From: JAFKFH01 sp017307375
GTDB taxonomy: Bacteria > Pseudomonadota > Alphaproteobacteria > Ferrovibrionales > Ferrovibrionaceae
Assembly: GCA_965229335.1 (NCBI GenBank)
Contig: OZ245874.1
Span: 4,588,001 to 4,652,000, forward strand
Direction of reading: 5' to 3'
Length of the DNA stretch: 64,000 bases
Positions within the stretch are counted from its first letter, which is position 1, and every line of letters starts with the position of its first letter. The notes beneath the pieces are model-generated. The model searched no databases. It was not told the DNA's origin and was given only the letters and a program-made list of their open reading frames with translations. Below, in pieces: positions 59,769 to 64,000 of the stretch. The translations under genes and the position numbers were made by a program.

Positions 59769-60710
59769 TCAGATCTGCTTCAGGAGGGTTTCGACTTCGG
59801 CCGGGGTGCCGCAGGCAATCCCGGCCATTTCCTTGTCGATGCGCTTGACCAGGCCGGACAAGACCTTGCCCTGGCCAAGTTCGACCAGCGTCGTGACGCC
59901 CTGTTCCTTGAGCCACAGGACGCTTTCGCGCCAGCGTACCAGCCCCGTCACCTGGCGGATCAGCAGGTCGCGGATCGCTTCGGGATCGGATTCGGCACGT
60001 GCAGTGACGTTGGCGACCACCGGCAGGCGCGGCGGCGCGATCGTGATCTTGGCCAGCGCCTCCTGCATCTCGTCGGCGGCGGGCTGCATCAGCGGGCAAT
60101 GAAACGGGGCGGAAACCGACAGCGGCATCACGCGCTTGACGCCGCGGGCCTTGGCCAGTTCGGGCAGGCGGTCGATCGCCTCCTTGTGGCCCGACAGCAC
60201 GACCTGCCCCCCGCCATTGTCGTTGGCGGCGGCGCAGACCTGGTCGCCGGCGGCGGCCGCGGCGAGTTCCTCCGCCAGCGGCAGCTCGGCCCCCAGCAGC
60301 GCCGCCATCGCGCCGACGCCGACGGGCACGGCGCGCTGCATGGCGAGGCCGCGCCGCTTCAGCAAGCGCGCGGCATCCGCCACCGAGAAGGCCCCGGCGG
60401 CGGCCAGCGCCGAATATTCGCCCAGCGAATGGCCGGCGACGAACGCCCCCTTGGCCGCGATATCGAGGCCGCCCTCGGCCTCCAGCACGCGCAGCGTGGC
60501 AAGGCTCACGGCCATCAGCGCCGGCTGGGCATTCTCCGTCAGGGTCAGCTGGTCTTCCGGACCGTCGAACATCAGGGCCGACAGCTTCTGGCTCAGCGCG
60601 TCGTCGACTTCCTCGAAGAGATGGCGGGCGACCGGAAACGCCTCGGCAAGCTCGCGACCCATGCCGACGGCCTGGGCTCCCTGACCCGGAAAGACGAAAG
60701 CGTAGGCCAT
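59769..60710 (-). CDS. fabD: Malonyl-CoA--ACP malonyltransferase
   Basis: Loads malonyl groups on ACP. The 313-residue form starting at 60710 (MAYAFVFPGQGAQAVGMG) is preferred; GGGAG stands about 11 nt ahead. The nucleophile is in AGHSLGEYSALAA, and the second catalytic histidine in SAPFHCPLMQPA. VVANVTAR follows. It is divergent from rpsF. First gene of the minus-strand fabD-fabG cluster. Confidence 0.97.
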   Translation of the reverse strand: MAYAFVFPGQGAQAVGMGRELAEAFPVARHLFEEVDDALSQKLSALMFDGPEDQLTLTENAQPALMAVSLATLRVLEAEGGLDIAAKGAFVAGHSLGEYSALAAAGAFSVADAARLLKRRGLAMQRAVPVGVGAMAALLGAELPLAEELAAAAAGDQVCAAANDNGGGQVVLSGHKEAIDRLPELAKARGVKRVMPLSVSAPFHCPLMQPAADEMQEALAKITIAPPRLPVVANVTARAESDPEAIRDLLIRQVTGLVRWRESVLWLKEQGVTTLVELGQGKVLSGLVKRIDKEMAGIACGTPAEVETLLKQI

Positions 60711-60744
60711 GCGCTGGAATGCTCCCTGAATTGCGGCGCGGCCA

Positions 60745-60772
60745 GTCATAACGGCGACCCTGGCCCTGTCAA
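60745..60772 (-). promoter_or_regulatory. Candidate fabD promoter
   Basis: On the minus strand TTGACA (60767-60772) and TATGAC (60745-60750) are 16 bp apart, placing the start about 30 nt before the fabD ATG. A perfect TATAAT (60782-60787, minus strand) nearby lacks a -35. Confidence 0.45.
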
Positions 60773-60901
60773 GTCCAACCCATTATAAAAGCCACCTTCG
60801 GCTAGTCGTCGCGACGACCCGCGCCGTCATGCCCGGCGCCAGCGCCGGCCGAAGACTGGCGTGCCGCCTGCGGCGATGCCGAATCGGTCAGGCGGTTTTC
60901 C

Positions 60902-60929
60902 TTGCGCCGGACGATTGCCTGTGTATAGT
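60902..60929 (+). promoter_or_regulatory. Candidate rpsF operon promoter
   Basis: TTGCGC (60902-60907) and TATAGT (60924-60929) are 16 bp apart, which puts the transcript start about 99 nt before the rpsF ATG. The preceding fabD-rpsF gap (60773-60901) is GC-rich, and I see no gene in it. Confidence 0.45.
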
Positions 60930-60942
60930 GCGCGCGCTCCTT

Positions 60943-60963
60943 GCCGGCCCCCGAAGGGCCGGC
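60943..60963 (+). promoter_or_regulatory. Hairpin in the rpsF leader, possible S6:S18 autoregulatory site
   Basis: GCCGGCCC pairs exactly with GGGCCGGC around CCGAA. It lies in the predicted transcript, about 72 nt before the rpsF start. Known S6:S18 leaders upstream of rpsF carry a CCG element in a hairpin, so this may be a target of the S6:S18 complex for feedback. A covariance-model test is needed. Confidence 0.45.
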
Positions 60964-61034
60964 TAGGCTCGTTCTGCCGTTGTCCGATGGTCGGCCGGCA
61001 CCGAGCCGCGAAAAGCCAGAAGGAGAGCGAGACG

Positions 61035-61481
61035 ATGGCGTTCTACGAGAACGTGTTCATCGCCCGCCAGGACATCTCGGCCCAGCAGGTCGAGAGCCTC
61101 GTTGAGCAGTTCAACGAGATCGTCAAGGCGCAAGGCGGCGAAATCAAGAAAGTCGAGATGTGGGGCCTGCGCAGCCTGGCCTACCGCGTCAAGAAGAACC
61201 GCAAGGGTCACTACGTCCTGTTCAACATCGAAGCCCCGGCGGCGGCGATGCAGGAACTGGAGCGCAACCAGCGCCTCAACGAAGACATCCTGCGCTTCCT
61301 CACCGTGCGCGTCGAAGAGCTCGAGGATGGCCCGTCGGCCATGCTGCAGAGCCGCGCCCGCGACGACCGCGGCGATCGTGGCGACCGCGGTGATCGCGGC
61401 CCCCGTGGCGACCGCGGTGATCGTGGCGATCGTGGCCCGCGCCGCGACCGTGACGCCGGTATTGAAGGAGGGCTCGCCTGA
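61035..61481 (+). CDS. rpsF: 30S ribosomal protein S6 with an RGD-repeat tail
   Basis: Binds 16S rRNA with S18. The conserved part (FYENVFIARQDISAQQVESLVEQFNEIV ... VKKNRKGHYVLFNIEAP) covers about residues 2-105. After VEELEDGPSAMLQSRARD come two copies of a 12-residue unit, (RGD)3-RGP (61368-61403 and 61404-61439), before RRDRDAGIEGGLA. The tail is charged and disordered-looking. AGAAGGAGAG leads the ATG. Coupled to rpsR by TGATG. Confidence 0.97.
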   Translation: MAFYENVFIARQDISAQQVESLVEQFNEIVKAQGGEIKKVEMWGLRSLAYRVKKNRKGHYVLFNIEAPAAAMQELERNQRLNEDILRFLTVRVEELEDGPSAMLQSRARDDRGDRGDRGDRGPRGDRGDRGDRGPRRDRDAGIEGGLA

Positions 61482-61741
61482 TGATGCCGCAAGTCGTTTC
61501 GCGCTCGGCCACCCCGGCGCGTCGTCCGTTCTTCCGCCGCCGCAAGACCTGCCCGTTCTCGGGCGCCAACGCGCCGAAGATCAACTACATGGACGTCAAG
61601 CTGCTGTCCCGCTTCATCTCGGAGCGCGGCAAGATCGTCCCGAGCCGCATCACCGCGGTGTCGGCGAAGAAGCAGCGCGAACTGGCGCAGGCGATCAAGC
61701 GGGCGCGTCAGCTCGCCCTGCTCCCCTACGTGATCCGCTGA
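61481..61741 (+). CDS. rpsR: 30S ribosomal protein S18
   Basis: Binds 16S rRNA with S6. The 86-residue protein has ARRPFFRRRKTCPFSGANAPKINYMDVKLLSRFISERGKIVPSRITAVSAKKQRELAQAIKRARQLALLPYV, the full S18 domain. Its ATG overlaps the rpsF TGA. It is followed by a DUF2232 gene after a hairpin (61750-61777). Confidence 0.98.
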   Translation: MMPQVVSRSATPARRPFFRRRKTCPFSGANAPKINYMDVKLLSRFISERGKIVPSRITAVSAKKQRELAQAIKRARQLALLPYVIR

Positions 61742-61749
61742 ACCCGCCA

Positions 61750-61777
61750 GGGCACCGGCGGCCAGCCGCCGGCGCCC
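61750..61777 (+). terminator. Hairpin between rpsR and the DUF2232 gene, attenuator-like
   Basis: GGGC-A-CCGGCGG pairs with CCGCCGG-C-GCCC, one mismatch, a 4-nt loop. A partly T-rich stretch (GTTCTGGTTTT) follows a few bases later. It might reduce read-through to DUF2232 and rplI rather than block it, since both are probably in the same operon. Confidence 0.35.
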
Positions 61778-61817
61778 GGGGTTCTGGTTTTCACGTAGGC
61801 GTACCAGGGGCAGCCGC

Positions 61818-62756
61818 ATGAACCGGGCGTTGGTGTACGGGATCGTCTGCGGCGGCTTGAGCGCAGCACTGATGCTGCTTCTTGCCCGCACGCCGTTCGG
61901 TATCGTCTTCGCCTATGTTACCCCGCTGCCGGTGTTTTTCGCTGGCCTGACCCATGGGGTCCTGGCCGCGGCGCTGGCAGCCTTGGTCGGGACCGCGCTT
62001 GCCGTGGCGGTCGATGGCTGGATGGGCGTGATCTACCTCGCCCTCTTCGCCGCCGCCCCGGTGATCCTGGTCCGCCAGGCCCTGCTGGCCCGCCCCGTTG
62101 CCGGGGACGGGCCGGAAGCGGCCTGGGAATGGTACCCGGCCGGTCCGCTGGTCGGTTGGCTCGCGGGCATCGCGCTGGCCGCTTTTGCGGTCGCGGTGCT
62201 GGCGGCGAGCGGAACCGAAGGCGGGCTGCCCGGCCTGATGGCGCCGGTGATCGACAAGGTCGTCGGCGCGATGCAGGTCGGACAGCAGAACCAGGCCGAG
62301 CTGGTCGCCCTGGCCAGCCGCTGGATGGCGGCGCTGGTCGCGGCGAGCTGGATGGTGATGATGGCCGTCAACGGTGCGCTGGCCCAGTTCCTGGCGCGCC
62401 GCCTCGGCCTCGCCCGCCGTCCGGCACCGGCCTTTGCCGACCTCGAACTGCCGGGCTGGCTTGCGCCGGCCATGGCGGTGGGTCTGGTGGTCGGCTGGCT
62501 CGGCAACTCGACCGGGTATCTCGGCTGGACCGTGGCGCTGGTCTGCGGCATCGCGTTTTTCCTGCAAGGAATGGCGCTGCTGCACTGGCTGATGCGGAAG
62601 GGCAAGCTGCCGGCACCCGTGCTGGGCTTGGTTTATGTGCTTCTCCTGGTGTTCGGCGGCCTGGCGCCGTTGATCGCCATGTTGGGTTTATTCGAGGAAT
62701 GGGCTCGCTTCCGCCGGCGGCAGGCTGCCGCACCGGACAACGCCCCGGAGGACTGA
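61818..62756 (+). CDS. DUF2232 domain-containing membrane protein
   Basis: A 312-residue integral membrane protein with about seven to eight hydrophobic segments (from residue 7 on). The opening NRALVYGIVCGGLSAALMLLLARTPFGIVFAYVTPLPVFFAGLTHG fits DUF2232. Relatives sit between rpsR and rplI in many alphaproteobacteria, which suggests a role in growth or membrane assembly, but no activity is established. Its stop overlaps the start of rplI closely, 3 nt between. Confidence 0.9.
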   Translation: MNRALVYGIVCGGLSAALMLLLARTPFGIVFAYVTPLPVFFAGLTHGVLAAALAALVGTALAVAVDGWMGVIYLALFAAAPVILVRQALLARPVAGDGPEAAWEWYPAGPLVGWLAGIALAAFAVAVLAASGTEGGLPGLMAPVIDKVVGAMQVGQQNQAELVALASRWMAALVAASWMVMMAVNGALAQFLARRLGLARRPAPAFADLELPGWLAPAMAVGLVVGWLGNSTGYLGWTVALVCGIAFFLQGMALLHWLMRKGKLPAPVLGLVYVLLLVFGGLAPLIAMLGLFEEWARFRRRQAAAPDNAPED

Positions 62757-62759
62757 CTG

Positions 62760-63323
62760 ATGGAAATCGTTTTGTTGGAGCGCGTCGAGCATCTCGGCCA
62801 GATGGGCGACGTCGTCAAGGTCAAGGACGGGTACGCCCGCAACTTCCTGCTGCCGCGCAAGAAGGCGCTGCGCGCCAGCAAGGAAAATCTCGCCCGCTTC
62901 GAGAAGGAGCGCGCGCAGCTCGAGGCCGCGAACCTCACCCGGCGCAAGGAAGCCGAGGACGTCGCCAAGAAGATGGAAGGCCTGTCGGTCGCGGTGGTCC
63001 GCCAGGCCGGCGACACCGGCATCCTGTTCGGCTCGGTTTCGGCGCGTGACATCGCCGATGCCGTGACCGCGGCGGGCTTCACCCTGGGCCGTGCCCAGGT
63101 CGCCCTGCAGCAGCCGATCAAGACCATCGGCATGCACCCGGTGAAGGTCAACCTGCATCCGGAAGTCTCGCTCAACGTCACCGTCAACGTGGCGCGCAGC
63201 GAGGCCGAGGCCGAGCTGCAGGCCAATGGCGGCGCCGCCCAGGACCAGCTGTTCGACGAGGACGTCGAGCATATCGACGGCGACTACACCGTCGAGAATG
63301 CCGGCGACGAAGAGCAGGTCTGA
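62760..63323 (+). CDS. rplI: 50S ribosomal protein L9
   Basis: Binds 23S rRNA at the base of the L1 stalk. The 187 residues begin EIVLLERVEHLGQMGDVVKVKDGYARNFLLPRKKAL, the N-terminal domain, then a long helix and the C-terminal domain. After residue 150 an acidic extension (DQLFDEDVEHIDGDYTVENAGDEEQV) is added, common in alphaproteobacteria. Last gene of the rpsF operon, ending just before an intrinsic terminator. Confidence 0.98.
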   Translation: MEIVLLERVEHLGQMGDVVKVKDGYARNFLLPRKKALRASKENLARFEKERAQLEAANLTRRKEAEDVAKKMEGLSVAVVRQAGDTGILFGSVSARDIADAVTAAGFTLGRAQVALQQPIKTIGMHPVKVNLHPEVSLNVTVNVARSEAEAELQANGGAAQDQLFDEDVEHIDGDYTVENAGDEEQV

Positions 63324-63358
63324 GCGCTTCTATCGCGGCATCCTTACGATCGCTGCAG

Positions 63359-63392
63359 ACGGGCCCGGCATCAGCCGGGCCCGTTTTCTTTT
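63359..63392 (+). terminator. Intrinsic terminator after rplI
   Basis: ACGGGCCCGGC (63359-63369) pairs with GCCGGGCCCGT (63374-63384) around ATCA: an 11-bp perfect stem, followed by a TTTTCTTTT run. Strong canonical terminator of the rpsF-rpsR-DUF2232-rplI transcript, 35 nt after the stop. Confidence 0.9.
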
Positions 63393-63560
63393 GCGCACAA
63401 CCGTACGATTATGGCCGTTTGGTGGCGATTTCTGCATGGCAGATCCGCGCCTGGCGCATCGCGATACCGTCGCAGTCCTTGCCCTTGCTTGCTTTCCCCG
63501 GGGATTTTGTCACAGACTGTCACCAGGGCCGTCGAGGAGCGGTCCTTGGTATTCGCTTGA

Positions 63561-63577
63561 TTTGGAATCGTTCTAAG
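63561..63577. promoter_or_regulatory. Irr/ICE-like box in the promoter of the cfa-type gene
   Basis: TTTGGAATCGTTCTAAG has arms TTTGGAA and TTCTAAG with five of seven pairing, and resembles the ICE motif (TTTAGAA/TTCTAAA) bound by the iron regulator Irr in alphaproteobacteria. It lies within a weak promoter, TTGATT (63557-63562) to TACATC (63579-63584). The rest of the 63393-63635 gap holds no gene I can support. Confidence 0.4.
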
Positions 63578-63635
63578 TTACATCCTCGCTCATCTGTCCT
63601 TTTTATAGGACGCGGTTGAAGGGGACGCGACCGCC

Positions 63636-64000
63636 ATGATGTTTGTGCTCGACCGCGTTTTGCGCGGGATTTTTACCAGGGGCGCGCTGACCATCATCGC
63701 GCCATCGGGACGCCGGTACCGCTTTGGCGACGGCCAGGGCAAAGCGATCGTCGCGCGTTTGCGCGACAACCGCACGGTGATGCGGCTGATGATCGACCCG
63801 CGTGTCGCGCTCGGCGAAGCCTACATGGACGAGGGGCTGACGTTCGAGGAAGGCACGATCTACGACTTCCTTGACCTGGCGACCGCCAATCTAGGCTGGC
63901 GCAACGCCACCAACTGGTTCCAGACCGTCTACTACGACTATCTGCGCCCGGCCCTGCGCCGGCTGGAACAATATAATCCCGTCGGCCGGTCGAAGAGCAA
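63636..64000 (+). CDS. Cyclopropane-fatty-acyl-phospholipid synthase family protein, 5' part
   Basis: Runs off the right edge; 121 codons are present. The translation MMFVLDRVLRGIFTRGAL ... GLTFEEGTIYDFLDLA with GEAYMDEG is the N-terminal domain of cyclopropane-fatty-acid synthases (CFA/CmaA group), which methylenate double bonds of membrane phospholipid acyl chains using SAM. The SAM-binding domain would follow beyond the window. ATG at 63636 (or 63639) follows GAAGGGGA at 10 nt. An ICE-like box lies upstream. Confidence 0.88.
   Translation, partial: MMFVLDRVLRGIFTRGALTIIAPSGRRYRFGDGQGKAIVARLRDNRTVMRLMIDPRVALGEAYMDEGLTFEEGTIYDFLDLATANLGWRNATNWFQTVYYDYLRPALRRLEQYNPVGRSKS

Overview
The window is about 64 kb of GC-rich, densely coding chromosome from an alphaproteobacterium, most likely of the Rhodospirillales/Azospirillales type. 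The clade call is an inference. It rests on an NDUFA12-like complex I accessory subunit next to DUF2155 and aat, DUF2232 between rpsR and rplI, a B12-dependent class II ribonucleotide reductase, a fused two-domain iron-type permease, and a possible Irr-type (ICE) iron box. I saw no rRNA, tRNA, CRISPR array, insertion sequence or prophage.

Layout. (1) 0.1-5.0 kb: aroQ-accB-accC-aat on the plus strand meets a minus-strand cluster NDUFA12-mlaD-methyltransferase-DUF2155. (2) 5.1-22.5 kb: an orphan periplasmic binding protein; nrdJ behind a candidate NrdR box; a class C beta-lactamase-like hydrolase; a TctDE-like two-component system; a GIY-YIG gene whose start codon looks lost; an AfuABC-like ABC importer; aspS with an esterase; then a histidine phosphatase, an unknown secreted protein and a GNAT enzyme. 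(3) 22.5-34.5 kb: holC and pepA (minus), then an MFS exporter divergent from a cysteine-rich HTH regulator, then lptF-lptG-lptD-surA-pdxA-rsmA (plus), nearly every gene overlapping the next at a TGATG junction.

(4) 34.4-49.3 kb is an accessory block: GNAT, LysR, an EAL protein with a degenerate GGDEF domain, a self-sufficient P450-reductase fusion (CYP102/BM3 type) divergent from a TetR regulator, an AlgI/AlgJ-like acyl-transfer pair, a cuyA/dcyD-like PLP lyase with an aspartate/glutamate racemase, a MocR regulator divergent from a LysE exporter, a Nif11-like small protein, DUF2218 and MarR. (5) 49.3-50.8 kb: gmk and yicC. (6) 50.8-56.3 kb is a second accessory block: SDR, hybrid histidine kinase, methyltransferase, split chromate transporter and LysR. 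(7) 56.3-61 kb: mltG-fabF-acpP-fabG-fabD (minus), divergent from rpsF-rpsR-DUF2232-rplI (plus), which ends in a clean intrinsic terminator. The 5' end of a cyclopropane fatty acid synthase gene runs off the right edge.

The core genes form an order common in alphaproteobacteria (fabD to mltG, yicC, gmk, then rsmA, pdxA, surA, lptD, lptG, lptF, pepA, holC) for envelope and lipid synthesis. Here it is opened at three points by regulator-effector modules. Most of those modules carry a readable palindrome in the divergent or upstream gap: twin 9-6-9 inverted repeats between the MFS and HTH genes, twin CTAC-GTAG sites between P450 and TetR, and single palindromes at MocR/LysE, DUF2218/MarR and both LysR genes. 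I found no obviously new multi-gene defence or mobile system. The most unusual signals are these operators, a strong hairpin abutting the MBOAT start codon, the start-less GIY-YIG gene and a candidate S6:S18 leader.
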